A stretch of DNA of 64,000 bases from Apoda limacodes (GCA_946406115.1 OX291541.1:20491908-20555907); one strand, 5' to 3'. Shown: positions 46,593-59,215, counted from the first letter of the stretch. Numbers and translations are program-made. The notes: generated by a model not told the origin, from the sequence alone.

Positions 46593-47355
46593 TGACCTCG
46601 ATGCTTCGTTGTATGCAACGTGAAAAAATAGTAATTATAACTTTTGACTTGACTTACCAATATTAAAATTTTGAACTAAAAACTTAATTAAGTAAAAATT
46701 AATAGAAGCCCATGATACTCCGAAACAGCTTTCTACATTTAACCTGCGTTAAAAATTTACTTATTTCCTTAATTATGTAGAAACCATGAAAATATCTATT
46801 CATTATCTGAAAAATTAAGTTCTTCAGTAAAATATAATGATAGATTAACTTCTTAACTCTATTAATTAACTTCTAAATTAAATTTGCCTATACACAAAGA
46901 TAATATAATTATTAAAATTACGGATACGAATCAATTAATTAAATCGTTAAAGTAAGTCGTATTCAATATAATGATTATTTTAGTTTTTCGAATTCAGAGA
47001 ACTACTTGCCTATTAATTATACATTCTACGTGATATGTAAAATGTCGAGATTACCCTAATTAAATGTCACCATTTGACTGCAACGGCATGTCATGTAATG
47101 TAAATGTAGCATTACAAGAAATGGCGCCTGGCAGCGTGCTTCATACAAATTTCTCACATTACTTTTACATTTAATGTTCAAACTGTGTTTCCAAAATCCA
47201 TTTTTAGGGTTTCGTAGTCAAATGGCAAAAAACAGAACCCTTATGGATTCGTCATGTCTATATATAATATATCTTCTATGAAAATTTCAACTGACTAACT
47301 ATAACGGTTCATTGCCGTGTGGTTCCGGCAAAACAGAATTGGACCTCAGAGGTAA
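46593..47355. other. AT-rich non-coding with a repeat G end
   Basis: 'tttttagggtttcgtagtca' at 47202-47221 resembles repeat G termini. Otherwise nothing. Confidence 0.35.
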
Positions 47356-47573
47356 AAGAGGCCTTATTTCTCAACCCCAAATACAGACTGATGTTGGGCA
47401 GCAGCAACATCCGGTAGTAGTCTAAATTAACTGCGGTCACCAACCCGTCTGCCCAGCGTGGTAACTATGGGCAAAACCCAATATGGTGAAGGCAGGAAAA
47501 AAACGGCCCTCAGTTCCCGGCAGCCACACTGTTCCCGGCTACGGTAGCGGTCGGTATAACGGTGGGGTAGAGG

Positions 47574-48443
47574 GTGCTAGGAATCTCCAGGCATGTACTG
47601 GGTTTATCAGAAGTCCGTAGACAGGGTGAGGTCACGCTGACCCTGGAGTCAGAAAACTTATTCTACTTTCGAGAAGGTGATGATCCTTCCCAAGGCGGTG
47701 TTGGTTTTCTGGTCAACAAATCGTTCATAAACAACGTTGTGGAAATCAGTAGTGTTTCGAGTCGGGCAGCACACCGTGCCCTAAAGCTTACCAACAGATA
47801 TTCTCTGAAGGTGGAACAGGTGTATGCGCCAACTTCGTCTCACTCTGATAAAAAAGCCAAAACCACATATGAAGATATCACCAAGGCCCTTTATAACACA
47901 ACCCAGGCTAACTACAACGTTGCTAACACCAAAGTGGGAGTACAAAAACGCGACGAATCTAGAATCGGCCCTTATGGCTTGGGTCAGCGAAATCACAGGG
48001 GACAAATGCTGGTAAACTTTCTCGAAAAGCCCTTCCATTTGCTCTTTTTGATGAACTCGTTCTACAAGAAGAGTTCCCATAGAAGGTGGACCTGCCGAAG
48101 TCCCGACGCTGTGACTAGGAATGAGATAGATTTTATTATGGCAGATAGACGGAACATATTTAGAGATGTCTCAGTGATCAATAGGTTCAATACCGGCAGT
48201 GATCACAGATTTCTAAGAGGCACTATAAATATAAATATCAAAGCCGAAACAAATCGCCTAATAAATTCTACTCTTAGACATTTACAGTCCCAAGCTACGA
48301 TAGGATCCGACAAGTATTATCTGGAACTTCAAAATAGATTCGATTCGCTGGAAATCACAGGCGATGTTGACATAATGACCAACAACTTGGTAAAGACGGT
48401 AAAAAATGGGACGCAAATTTTACCCACAGCAGAACAAAACTAG
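47574..48443 (+). pseudogene. RTE endonuclease domain, catalytic motif deleted
   Basis: Frame with 'HVLGLSEVRRQGE' (catalytic Glu), 'GVGFLVNKSF', 'YSLKVEQVYAPTSSHSD', 'RRWTCRSPDAVTRNEIDFIM' and 'GSDHRFLRG' (Asp-His). Between 'NYNV' and 'KVG' the usual 'GDFNA' is missing: only 'ANT' remains, as if about 11-12 bases were lost in frame. The N-terminal 'TYNVRT' segment is also absent. Without the Asp-Asn pair it should be inactive. The GTG/ATG start is arbitrary. Confidence 0.82.
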
Positions 48444-48825
48444 AGAGTCCAAACTTTTGCCTGAGACTCTGGAACTTATGAGGAAAAGACGAGAGATACC
48501 ATCTACCCAAAGGTCTTCGTCAGATGCAAGATCTCTAAACGGGCTGATACCGAAGATGACTAGGCGTGACCTCGGACGCTCCAGCACACGCAGCATTGAG
48601 CTAGCGATTGAGCAGAATAAAGGGTCGAAAGTTTTTGCGCGTCAGCTTGCAAAGAGCCATCTAACGAGACTAAACGCAGATGGTAAATTAGTCACCTCCA
48701 AACCAGAGATCTCAGCAGAAGCCGAATTGTTTTATGGACAACTCTACACGTCACATGTGGCTAGGCCCACATCCCTCATAACCGAAGATCCAAGAGCCAA
48801 ACTGACGCGACACTTCACCGAGTAA
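48406..48825 (+). pseudogene. RTE linker between endonuclease and RT
   Basis: 139 codons in the frame of the RT but separated from it by TAA (48823-48825). Contains 'ETLELMRKRREI' and 'AEAELFYGQLYTS', typical of the region before the RT in these elements. It overlaps the endonuclease frame by about 38 bases, marking a frameshift. Confidence 0.75.
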
Positions 48826-48855
48826 ACCCCGGACGATGACCAAAGTGAGATTAGG

Positions 48856-50103
48856 GTGGCTCTGGAACAGCTTAGAAACAACAAAGCTCCGGGCGATGAC
48901 GGCATTACGACTGAGCTTCTAAAAGTCTGCGGCACTCCAGTCCTTAAGGAGTTAGCAAAGCTTTTTAATGTTGTCATCCATAACGGGACTACACCGGAGG
49001 CGTGGCGCGGAAGCGTGGTGGTATTATTCTTTAAAAAGGGAGATAAAACTCTACTTAAGAACTACCGACCAATATCCCTTCTAAGCCACGTATATAAGCT
49101 GTTCTCTAGAGTCGTCACGAATCGTCTCGCTGGAAGACTTGACGAGTTTCATCCACCAGAACAGGCTGGGTTTCGGAAAGGCTTCAGTACCGTAGATCTC
49201 ATTCATACTGTACGGCAGATTATACAAAAAACTCAAGAGTATAATCAGCCGCTGTGTATGGCGTTTGTGGACTACGAGAAAGCCTTTGACTCCATCGAAA
49301 CCTGGGCTGTGCTAGATTCTCTGCAGCGATGTCGTATAGACTGGCGATATATTGAGGTGCTGCGATGTTTTTACAACGCTGCTACGATGACCGTCCAGTT
49401 CCAGAACCATAAGACAAGTGCCTTCCCGCTGCGTAGAGGTGTAAGACAGGAGGACGTTATATCCCCGAAACTGTTCACCAATGCGCTAGAAGATGTCTTC
49501 AAAACCTTGGACTGGGCTGAGCGGGGCATAAACATAAACGCCGAATATATCACACACCTAAGGTTTGCCGACGACATCGTCATTATGGCAGAGTCATTGG
49601 ATTATGGCAGAGTCATTGGAAGAACTGAGCGGAATGTTGCACTCCCTAGACGAGTGAGCCTTGGCATGAATTTGGATAAGACAAAAGTCATGTTCAAACA
49701 ACACGTCGTGCTAATGCCAGTATACATCGCGGGTACCATACTCGAAGTTGTCCAGGATTATGTGTCACTTGGACAAAAAATCCAACTGGACCGGAAAAAT
49801 TTTGAGAAGGAAGCCGACAGGAGGATCCAGCTAGGGTGGGCAGCATTTGGTAAACTTCGTCAAGTCTTCACGTCGCCTATATCGCAAAGTCTAAAGACGA
49901 AAGTCTTTGACCAGTGCGTCCTATCAGTCATGACTTACGCCGCCGAAACGTGGACACTTACAGCAGGGCTGGTCCACAACTTCAAGGTCGCACAGCGCGC
50001 AATGGAGCGAGCTGTGCTCGGAGTGTCTCTAAGGGATCGAATCCGAAATGAGGACATCCGTAAGAGAACCAAAGTTACCGACATAGGTATACATGAACTA
50101 TAA
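48856..50103 (+). pseudogene. RTE reverse transcriptase, C-terminally truncated
   Basis: 415 codons: 'NNKAPGDDGITTELLK', 'KNYRPISLLSHVYKLFSRV', 'EQAGFRKGFSTVDLIHTV', 'AFVDYEKAFDSIETW', 'RRGVRQEDVISPKLF', 'HLRFADDIVIMAE', 'VMTYAAETWTL', ending 'IRKRTKVTDIG'. The catalytic FADD is present, but the near-invariant QGD reads QED, and 'MAESLDYGRVIG' is followed by a small duplication of 'gattatggcagagtcattgg'. The usual 'GHIAR' tail is missing, replaced by repeat sequence. Confidence 0.85.
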
Positions 50104-50275
50104 CGGTTTATGAGATACAGCCTGGTGACAGACGGACGGACGGACAGCGAAGCCTTAGTAATAGGGTTCCTAATAACCTTTCAGGTACGGAACCCTAAAA
50201 AACATTACTTTTTATAGATAATAGTACGGAACCCTTCGTGCGCGAGACCGACTCGCACTTGGCCGATTTTTTATT
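50104..50275 (+). repeat. Repeat G fragments joined to the RTE
   Basis: 50107-50200 reads 'tttatgagatacagcctggt', 'gacggacggacggacagcga' and 'tacggaaccctaaaa'. 50222-50270 reads 'acggaacccttcgtgcgcga' and 'cgactcgcacttggccgatt' in reverse orientation. Two opposed pieces sit where the RTE coding stops. Confidence 0.65.
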
Positions 50276-52250
50276 AACTTTTAGTCTTATTTAAAACTAT
50301 TTGTATGAATAAATAAAATCCTGTAAGTATAACTTTGAAACTGTATAATTTAGTAGAAAATAGGTACACTGCACCTAAATATTAATTTCTAGAACACACC
50401 ATAAACATTTTATGGCGTTTGAATGGTAAGTGTCAAAAATAAGTACGAAATTATTTTAAACACTATGGTACCCTACAAAAACCATAACGTCTGTTAGAGA
50501 TATAGTATTTTACTGCTGTGATAGGGGGTAAGGTGACCAGCACCCTGGTACAAACTAGACTCAAGTGAATCTTCTTCAATACCTACATAAATAGTAACTC
50601 TTGTTGCCCATACCGAGAATCGAACCCAGAACCTCGGACAAGGTAACAAAATACGTATTTTAATAAATTGCGTACATATTTACTGAAAGAACATCGAAGG
50701 ATCGAGGCAAATAAAGTTATTGCCACTTCAATCCAGCCTTATACTTATCGTTCGTCACGGATCCAAGTCTGAGTTACAATTTGCAATAACTATGTTTATG
50801 GTATTGCCCAGTAATGTAGGTATTGTTTATGTACCAGTAATATTATTTTATTAAGTTAGCCGGGGCCATATGCATAAAATAAACAATGGGCAGTCTGACT
50901 CTGTTGTGGTAGATTTAAAAATTAAGCTGTTTTTTTTACGAAATGCGGTATACCTAGGCGAATTCACAGAATAATGGCGTTTCATATAAACCATAGAGAG
51001 AACTGGATAGATCATTTCAGCTGTGGCAAAATGTGTGAAAAATTGGTCGCAAAAGTTTGACAGAGACTCTTTCTAACTTGTTTCAAAAGACAGTACCTGG
51101 AAGGCCGAACTTTGCTCTTTTTTTAACAACGCCATCTATTGTCAAGTAGCTTTAGCGTTGTTATGTCGGTAAAAAAATTAGTATTTCTACTACTCGATGT
51201 CAGAAAGCGTCATATTTATAAGTTTATCATTGCCTAAAAACACGGGTAAAACGTGGTTTTCTAAAAATGAAACCTAAGTAGATCAATTTTTCGCCCCCGA
51301 AAGCACCAGCATACTTAAATTTCATGAAAATCGTTGTAGCCGTTTCCGAGATTCAGATAGTAAATATAAATACATAGATACAAGAATTGCTCGTTTAAAG
51401 GTATTAGATAGATAAATAAACAAAAAAAGTGGCGGGCGTTGATAGTAAGAGAAAAAAACCACAGGTTCACTTCGTCTCTTTCTAAATAATGGTCAATTTT
51501 GTGAGGCTATTGCGCAGTTCATAGGACAGATTAAAGAACTCAAAGTCTATCGTATAAACCCCTATATATTTAGGTTGGGCCATGGTTCAGTGCTTAAAGC
51601 TGACGAGGAGTCAACAAGTCGTCATATGTTAAATTTTATCATTTTATTTTATTTACCCACTTATATGTCACTTATAAGACGTAAAACCAGTTTTAGGAAC
51701 AGTTAACAAGGAATTATCAATTAATCGCAAAATATCTTTCCGCCATTTCAACTGCAAGATGGCTACTGCTGGGTATAATATGGCTATACTCCTAAGATTT
51801 CCACAGCCAAGTGGCTATGGACAGGCTAGACCCAGATTACCCGTAGAACCTTAATGATAGGGAAAGTAAATTGTAAAGTGGAGAATAGCTGAACTGACAA
51901 CCTGATGATATCTGAAGAATGTCGCTGGATGTAAGCGTAACATTGTGATAAAATCTATACTAGGTGAAGGGACGTCCATTTATTACGTGAGGCGATTTTT
52001 CGAATTCCCCTTGGTAAGATTTTGTAAGAATTGTCTTTCCGCATCTCCAAATCGCATGTGAGAATTTTCAAAATGAGTATTTTTATTTTAAATACAGTTT
52101 TATCTTTACTATTATCTATCTTTGCTTTATTACGTTGAATATATTTAAATACATGATTTGCTACTTTGTAACATAACCGGGATAAATATTATTGTGTAGG
52201 ATTTCGTCATATTTTAGAGAAGAGCATGTTTTACTTAATTTAACCCATTT
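50276..52250. other. Non-coding with small repeat pieces
   Basis: A reversed SINE B-box ('gagaatcgaacccagaacct') lies at 50612-50631. Parts of repeat D occur at 51035-51130 and 51425-51545 ('accacaggttcacttcgtct', 'gcgcagttcataggacagat'). The rest shows nothing. Confidence 0.45.
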
Positions 52251-52254
52251 TTAA

Positions 52255-52491
52255 CGACTCAATCGCAACCGCACCCGCGTAACGGGGTACTCCCCTCCTG
52301 GCGGTGACTCACCTTCGGGTTCGAGACTCACGCCGGTTGAAGGGACGCCCCCGAGAGCGACAACCCAAGCCGAGGCTCCCCCCGCGGGGAGCCCTTGAGC
52401 GTTGGGCGCTGTATGGGGCTGAGGCTCCAAAGGGCCGGTGAAGCAGTAATGGCTGCAACAGCCAACTGCATTGTCAGTTCCGAAAAAAAAA
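52255..52491 (+). mobile_element. LINE or SINE 3'-end fragment, GC-rich, with A run
   Basis: A sharply GC-rich segment ('cccccgagagcgacaaccca', 'gaggctccaaagggccggtg') ends 'aagcagtaatggctgcaaca', 'gccaactgcattgtcagttc' and an A run at 52481-52490. The last 60 bases match 17145-17208. The open frame at 52251-52511 reads through it and is not a gene. Confidence 0.6.
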
Positions 52492-52820
52492 ATTAAGAGA
52501 AAGACTTGCATGGATAATTAGCTGGGGCTGCTTGACGGTCTGCTGCTGTCTGCTGGGACGGTCTCTGAGCCTCTTTGAATACCAAACGAACTCTAGATGT
52601 GTACATTAACCACTGACGTAATTTTTACAAGATTAAGTTCACCCACCCGACCTACATCAATCTAAACTCTTTCGCTGCATTGCCTTTTGCCTTATTTATT
52701 ATATTTTTAATGTAATACGTTATGACGCATCATTCAGAAATACAACCGAGAGGACTGGGACTTCAGGTTTAAACCAGTGAAATGTTCTTGTTATGGGGGA
52801 CGTATGACATCCTCACTTAA

Positions 52821-53151
52821 CTCTTAATTAGGCGCATGGGGTCAACACAATTTCAAATTGAAAAAAAATAGATTGGTTGAAGTGCGCCAGCGGTCCGCCT
52901 AGCTTCCTAACTTCCCGCGGGGTTCGCAAAATAATCGCGACCAGATTTGATTTTTTTTCTTTTTTAGTATATTTTTTTTTATTTTATTTATTTTGTAATT
53001 TTTTTATTTATTTTTTAGTCTATCTGGATATATTTTATAATAAATAGTATGTTTTATTTATTTCTTATTATATCATATTTTTATTTTGTTTGGGTCACTA
53101 AAGACCCCATGCGACTCATTGTGTAATTTTCTTAATGCGCCTAATTAAGGG
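52821..53151. mobile_element. piggyBac-like MITE (TTAA target)
   Basis: TTAA occurs directly outside both ends (52817-52820 and 53152-53155). Terminal repeats CTCTTAATTAGGCGCA and TGCGCCTAATTAAGGG are inverted with one mismatch, close to the CCC-start of piggyBac termini. 'gcatggggtc' and 'gaccccatgc' recur further in. It is 331 bp with no coding capacity. Confidence 0.88.
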
Positions 53152-53155
53152 TTAA

Positions 53156-55108
53156 ACTAGTACCGATATTTGTAAAGCTTTCATTACAACGCTACCAATT
53201 AGCAACCAACTTTTTGAAATACTTAACACAATCAAGCTTTATTTGTATAACTCCCACACTTGCCAATTCATTATATAATAATGGCAACAACATATTATAC
53301 TACATCTAATTAGACAAAATGTTAAAACAATTTTGAAGAGTAATGAGGTGATTTGTCAACGAACCCATACACAACTGACGTGCTGATATTGATTTATGTG
53401 TTGGCACCAACGTTGGTACTATAGCAAGATTGATCGAGTGTAAACATTGTCCCAATGTCTACTTTCTTTTATGTGTTGAAGCTAGATAAAATACCTATAT
53501 CCGGCATTGGTTTTAGTTACATGTTTATTTTATTTTTTTTCTTCTAGTGAAGATAAACGACATTGGCAAGTGCGAGTCGGACTCGCGCACGACGAATGCT
53601 CGGCGCGTGGTATAAACAATATAAACCAGTGTGTTTCCCCAGTGATTACCAACGGCATAGAAAGTAGATACTAAGATATCTAGGTATGGAAACGAAAGGA
53701 ACAGACATCGTACTGTATAAGTCTGTATGTTAGGTTCAGATTCTCTTTTGTAAACATAGATGCGGAGCGAGCGAAGCGAGCGGAGCGCTCCAGCCAAGAT
53801 TCATATAATAATCTGTTCAGTTATATGATAATTTCTATTCCATACTTTACGATCTGCCTAGGCATTTTGTAAAACGGCGAATTATACGATTTGCCTGCGA
53901 CATTTATACTTAGATAAGGTCGGGAGGTGAGATGCACTCATACTTCCATACATTTTAGCCATTTTTAATTTAATTTTTTTGTTTTTGACCACCAGGTCAG
54001 AAAATCACTGCAAACAAGTACCATAGTAATTGTTAACTCAAGTTATTGTTTATACTTATTTATGATAGTATAGAAACCCTAGCCTGTATGTGTGCACCTG
54101 AGCCAACTATGTTGCCATCTACAATATAAACAACATATATAATTAATTTATTTTAAAAAGTATTTTTAATTTCTGAAAGACTAATCTCGAGATCCTTAAA
54201 TTTATATAGTTTTCTTTTTCTATAAATCGGATGGGGTTTTTATTACAGAAGCCAGTTCTCCTCGCCAAGTATCTTAATGATGCAATCAAATCATTGTCCT
54301 GTCAATAAAAGCCTTAATCCAACTGTCACGACTACCTAGCAAAAGAATAAAATAAAATTTATGACCCAACTTTGTTTACGATCCCACAAATCTAAACTTT
54401 CTCTCTCCTGTCATACAAAAACGCAACTTCATTAATCATATGCCCGCGTTACGACGTTCCAATCCAACCACCCGTTATTAACAGCAACTCGTGATGGGAA
54501 CTATTTGGAGCTCACTAACCAATGACAGATGTAACTCACAAAGATGCGTCACCCGTGTCAAGGGTCATAGTATTGATCGATGAAATCGGCTTGTGACAGA
54601 GAAAGTAATTGTTTCCGTTACTGTAATGTTACATTACATCATGATTACCGTAGCAAATCTCACGGTATTTAATTGTTATTTTAGTCCTCATAAATGCTGG
54701 TCAAAATAACAGTGCGCATCTAGAGGTCATTCAGTTATTAACTTGGGTACACTTTTGGAGCCCGTTCCTGGGCTTTTTCCCATGCTTGGTGTGACAAGGT
54801 CAAATTTTCATAAAGAAAAAAGGACAAGTGCCATTCTGACTCGCACGCCAAGGGTTTCGTACCTTTTTTTTACAAAAGAGTCGGATTGAAGGGCAAACTA
54901 AACCCTGTAGTTGAAGAGTGTTCTCCCATATATAACAACTATTGATCACGGTGAATTTTACACTTCGTAAAAAAAGTTTAATTGTTTGACATAAACACGT
55001 TTGGTTTAGCTAGATAGATATCTACGCCTTTATCTTGATTTTTTTATGATGTTGTAGTAAGAAGTTCAGTAAAGAGGTTTTACTAAAACATGCAAATTTA
55101 ACATTAAA
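53156..55108. other. Non-coding with repeat G ends
   Basis: 'caagtgcgagtcggactcgc' at 53568-53587 and 'caagtgccattctgactcgc' at 54827-54846 are repeat G starts without full bodies. No gene supported. Confidence 0.4.
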
Positions 55109-55194
55109 ATTCAAACGATAGAACAGTAAATTCAAAACCATAGAACAGTAAATTCAAAACCATAGAACAGTAAATTCAAAACCATAGAACAGTT
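55109..55194. repeat. 22 bp tandem repeat, four units
   Basis: Unit 'attcaaaaccatagaacagt'+'aa' starts at 55109 (variant, 21 bp), 55130, 55152 and 55174. Confidence 0.93.
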
Positions 55195-56981
55195 AATGCC
55201 GCGCAAAATGTTAGAAAGGAGGTATTGTCACTTCGCCGTCGATATGCAAACGCCAAAAACAATCAGCGTTGTGCTAGTATTTTTGACACCTTTTTTGACT
55301 TTTTTATGGCTAAATATTTTATTTATACTAAACACTATTGTGTACATTTTTTTGTGACGTACTTACTAAATAGTGTCAATTTGGCATAAGGTATGTTATT
55401 TTTCTATGCAATAGACCGTGTGACCATCTGGTCAGAAATGTTTATCGCACAATGCTATATTAATTTGGATAAAAACGAACTCCAATCGCGTAGGTACATT
55501 ATGCTTTTACACAGATAATAGTATATGTCTGAGGTATTTGTTGGTCATAGATGTAATATGTAAGTTGATGTAAGTCTATGTTATTTTTTTTTATTTGCCA
55601 CAATAGCAGCAAAGGACTTAGTCCATACAGCCTAGACGCGTTTATTTGTTATTGTTTAATATTGTTTTAATTTATTATAGTATAGCCAATAGCATATTAT
55701 AGCAACAGTAGTTTTCATTATAAAACCGTAATACTAACATAATTCTAATTTCTAAACTAAAATGTACTTACCATATTATTATATTATACCATATTATATT
55801 ATATTATATTGTTTTTTGTACTTTATATTAGTCTTTGTAGTGGATTTTTTGTACTTAATTTGTAAACTGTTTCGTAGTTCCGACGACAAACACTAGGTCC
55901 TCACTGAAAATCAGTGCAGTGGCTTACTGCTGCAGCTTTATACTGAGTGAGGTCCTTTTTGGCTTGGCGCAACAAATAGTATCTCTTTGGTATTAGTTTT
56001 TTTGTATTTAATATGTACTTGTGTTGCGCTTACTGCTAAATAAATTATTTCTTTTCTTTTCTTTTCTTTTCTTTTGGTTTAATCCAAACCACAGAATAAA
56101 GTATAGAAACGTCCAAGTTATGACATCACTACTTGTACGGTCTATAAAGATCCCAACATAATAATTTTTTTAATGATTAGAATACTTAAATACAAATTTA
56201 ATATGTGCAATCATATATATAGAACTGCGAAACAAAACGCAAGAATCTCAACTTAAAGAATAAACATTAATCCGCAGACTCGGATAATTTATAATATAAA
56301 GGTCAACGCTCATTGCGGACTGTCAGGTGAGCGATATGAAACGTGCATGACAAACGGACGGACATAAAACGTTTAATGTACGGACGCACTTAATGCAACG
56401 ATGCTCTGTCACGAAGAGATTGCCTCTAGCTACATTGTCTGTCTGTCTGTGGCACAAATGCCAGCATTAATTTTCGTATAATTTATTAGTCAATTGTGTG
56501 TGGCCAGATAAAAAAATGCATTTTTTTTTATTTCTTTTTTGTTTTGCCTCCTCAATTTCATCGTCACTTTAACAATATTTTGAGGGATGACTGCGAATTT
56601 AAACAATGGAGACGTGTTTTTGCTTGTTTATTTTTTAAAATTAGTCTAGTAGGTTTCGACGACAAATTTCAGCAGTGTTATGAAGACCTGTGAAGAATAA
56701 TGCATCCGAGACTTATGGAGGACGAATTGAAAACAATGAGCAAGTAACGGCGAGCAAAGTTGTGAAAATTTTCACTTAAAGCTCCCGACAAATGAAGATT
56801 TTTTGCGCCATTATTGGCGTCATAATATATTTATGCTAGGATATATGGATGAAATTTCCAACAGCCTTCCGGAGCTTCTTCAGAAGCCCGGATAATTGAA
56901 AAAAAAAAAAAATAACAATATTTTTGTATGAGTCATACTTATGTGAAGATTCCCTTTAAATGCATTGGCTGTGTGCATGTG
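55195..56981. other. Non-coding; microsatellites only
   Basis: AT-rich, with ATATT-type runs near 55780-55810 and a (CTTTT)n run at 56050-56075. Short frames at 56496-56693 look like chance. Confidence 0.4.
56050..56075. repeat. (CTTTT)n microsatellite
   Basis: Five consecutive CTTTT units. Confidence 0.9.
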
Positions 56982-57038
56982 TTTTTTTTATACCACTAAG
57001 GTGGCAAACAAGCTTACGGTCCGCCTGATGGTAAGCGG

Positions 57039-58247
57039 TCACCGTAGCCTATGGACGCTTGCAACACCAGGAGTATCACTTGCGCGTTGCCGACCCTTCA
57101 GAAATCTAATAAATTCTTTCTTGAAGAACTCCATACTGTAGTTCTTGCAGAAAAACTTGGCAGGGAGCTCATTCCACAACCTAAGCGTTCGCGGGAGGAA
57201 GTTTCTCTGAAACCGCACTGTACGCGACCATTTCGGTTCTAAAGCGTGAGAATGAATTTCCTGCCGATGGCGAGCGGTGCGATGGTAGAAAGTAGCCGTG
57301 GGCATCATTTCGAACAATTCCTCAGAACACAACCCATTGTACAAGCGGTAGAACACACACAGTGAGGCAAAGTCTCTCCTCAGACTTAAGGGCTCGATAC
57401 CGCAAGTGAGTTTGGAATCGTCGACAATTCTCACAGCCCGTCGTTGAACCGAGTCAACAGGGCCAAGCTGGTATCCGGGTGCACCTGCCCAGAGATGGCA
57501 GCAGTACTCCATATGGGGCCGAACTTGCGACTTGTAAAGTAACAAACTTTGCCCCGACGTGAAGTACTGCTTCGCTCTGTTGAGAACACCAAGTTTTTTG
57601 GACGCCAGCTTCACCTTATCTTGTAAATGATCTCGGAACTGAACATCGCTGGAGATGTCGACACCAAGGATCCCAATGCTCTTGGAGATGGAGAGGGGAG
57701 TGTTCTGGAATTGTGGGACTACAGTGGATGGAGTTTTCTTAGCGGTGAACGCGCACACTTGTGTCTTTGTAGGGTTGAATCGGACCAAGTTTACCCGTCC
57801 CCAGTCAGAGACCTGGGACAGTGTGGTCTCGATTTGAAACACAAGTTTTCCGCGGTTTTCCTCCACAACGGAACGAGGGATGTTTGCACGACCCGTGTAA
57901 AAAGCGTCTCCAGTACTGTCATCTGCATAGCAATGTATGTTGTTGATGTCCAACATGTCATTGATATGCAGTAGAAACAGCGTAGGAGACAGCACAGAGC
58001 CTTGCGGGACACCAGCATTAATGTCCATGCTATCAGAGCAACTACCGTCAACTACGGTTCGCATGCGTCTGCCGGACAAAAAGCTAGCCACCCATTTGCA
58101 CATACCCTCGGGCACTCCGTAAGATGGCAACTTCGATAGTAGACCCCGGTACCAGACCCGATCGAACGCCTTCGCTATGTCCAGGCTACATGCCAATGCC
58201 TCCCCCTGACTCTCAATGGCTAGTGCCCATCGGTGTGTGAGATACAC
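57039..58247 (-). pseudogene. CR1 reverse transcriptase, C-terminal two thirds
   Basis: 402 codons: 'YLTHRWALAIESQGEALA', 'SLDIAKAFDRVWYRGLL', 'INAGVPQGSVLSPTLFLLHI', 'IHCYADDSTGDAF', 'GRVNLVRFNPTKTQVCAF', 'QVRPHMEYCCHLWAGAP', then the post-RT region 'FLPRTLRLWNELPAKFF' and a tail ending 'GVASVHRLR'. The catalytic YADD and the C terminus are intact. The front is missing: RT motifs before 'YLTHRW' are deleted at about 58260, so the start codon is not original. Confidence 0.88.
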
Positions 58248-58591
58248 GAGAAGCTCATCAGTCTATCGCCCTTTTTGGGCACCGGGTGCACATTTGCAGT
58301 CTTCCATGAAGACGGAAATTGCCTAATCGCGGAGAGGCGCGTGAGTACAGGACATAACTCAGGAGCACACTGCTTAAGCACCACTGCTGGTATGCCGTCT
58401 GGCCCACTCGACTTATGAACGTCTAGAGAAAGCAACGCCCGCCGGACCTCCCGCTGCGTTATGGAGATTTCCGGCATGATCTTACCGCACCACGGTATAG
58501 TAGGTGGTACAGCGCCTTCATCGTTTATGTTCGAGTTCGAGGCAAAGAGACTGCCCAGTAGATCGGCTTTCTCTTTAGCACTATGGGCCAA
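58220..58591 (-). pseudogene. CR1 linker and RT motif 1
   Basis: 123 codons: 'HSAKEKADLLGSLFASNS', 'ITQREVRRALLSLDVHKSSG', 'PDGIPAVVLKQCAPEL', 'SWKTANVHPVPKKGDR'. After 'KKGDR' the expected 'YRPIALTS'-type block is absent and the frame jumps into '+1' sequence that, in the other frame, reads 'YLTHRWALA'. So about 60 codons are deleted here. Confidence 0.82.
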
Positions 58592-58627
58592 GTCACCATC
58601 AGTCTTTCGCAGTGGTGGTAACGACGA

Positions 58628-59215
58628 CTAACAAACGTTCCCTTCGGCAGCTTTGGCAAGCGACCAGAAAGCACGACTCCCAGAAGGATAGCTCGCAAGT
58701 CGCCCACCTATTTTGCCGATGAATTGGAATTTTGCTCTGGTAGTTGCTTTCTTACTAAACCTCGAGGCAGCATTTAATTTGCGTTTTAACTCAGAAATAT
58801 TCGGATCCTTATTATTACGAGCCGTGGTCCAAGCCTCATATGCATTTTGCTTAAGAATTTTAGCTTTTCTGCAAGACCTATTAAACCACGGTCGTTTTTT
58901 GACGCTGGCAGCTACTCGCGGGTTAGGAATATAGCATTCCATACCAGCAAGGATTGTCTCACTGACTGCGGCTGCGCAGACGTCAGGATCTTTTGAGTTA
59001 AAGCAGATCTGCCTCCACGGGTACGATGCGTAAAATTCTCGCAATCCATCCCAGTCTGCCGACTTATAGTGCCACACACGACGCCAATTAGTTGGCCCAG
59101 AAGGATCGGGTTGTGTGCATGACACTTGAGTCCGAACGAGACAGTAGTCCGAGGAGCCAAGAGGCGCATCCACTGAGACGGAGTATAGGTTAGCTATGTT
59201 TTCTTTGTTTGGCAA
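58628..59215 (-). pseudogene. CR1 endonuclease C terminus and linker
   Basis: 195 codons: 'ANLYSVSVDAPLGSSDYCLV' (the SDH position reads SDY), then 'WRRVWHYKSADWDGLREFYA', 'KKRPWFNRSCRKAKILKQNA', 'FIGKIGGRLASYPSGSRAFW'. The rest of the endonuclease is missing. The same linker occurs in the copy at about 9700-9982. Confidence 0.8.

Larger units (their letters stand above)
47360..50095 (+). mobile_element. RTE-type LINE, broken and 3'-truncated
   Basis: A 5' UTR-like lead (47360-47570, relatively GC-rich) is followed by endonuclease, linker and reverse transcriptase on the + strand. Lesions: the endonuclease N terminus is missing and its GDFN motif is deleted; a frameshift lies at 48406-48443; a TAA at 48823-48825; and the C terminus stops after 'KVTDIG', where repeat G sequence begins. 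The RT wording is of the RTE type common in arthropods and different from the RTE relic at 1883-3950. Confidence 0.87.

Noticed and set aside
52251..52511. 86-codon Gly/Pro-rich - strand frame
   Set aside because: It is the antisense of a GC-rich retrotransposon 3' end whose tail recurs at 17145-17208.
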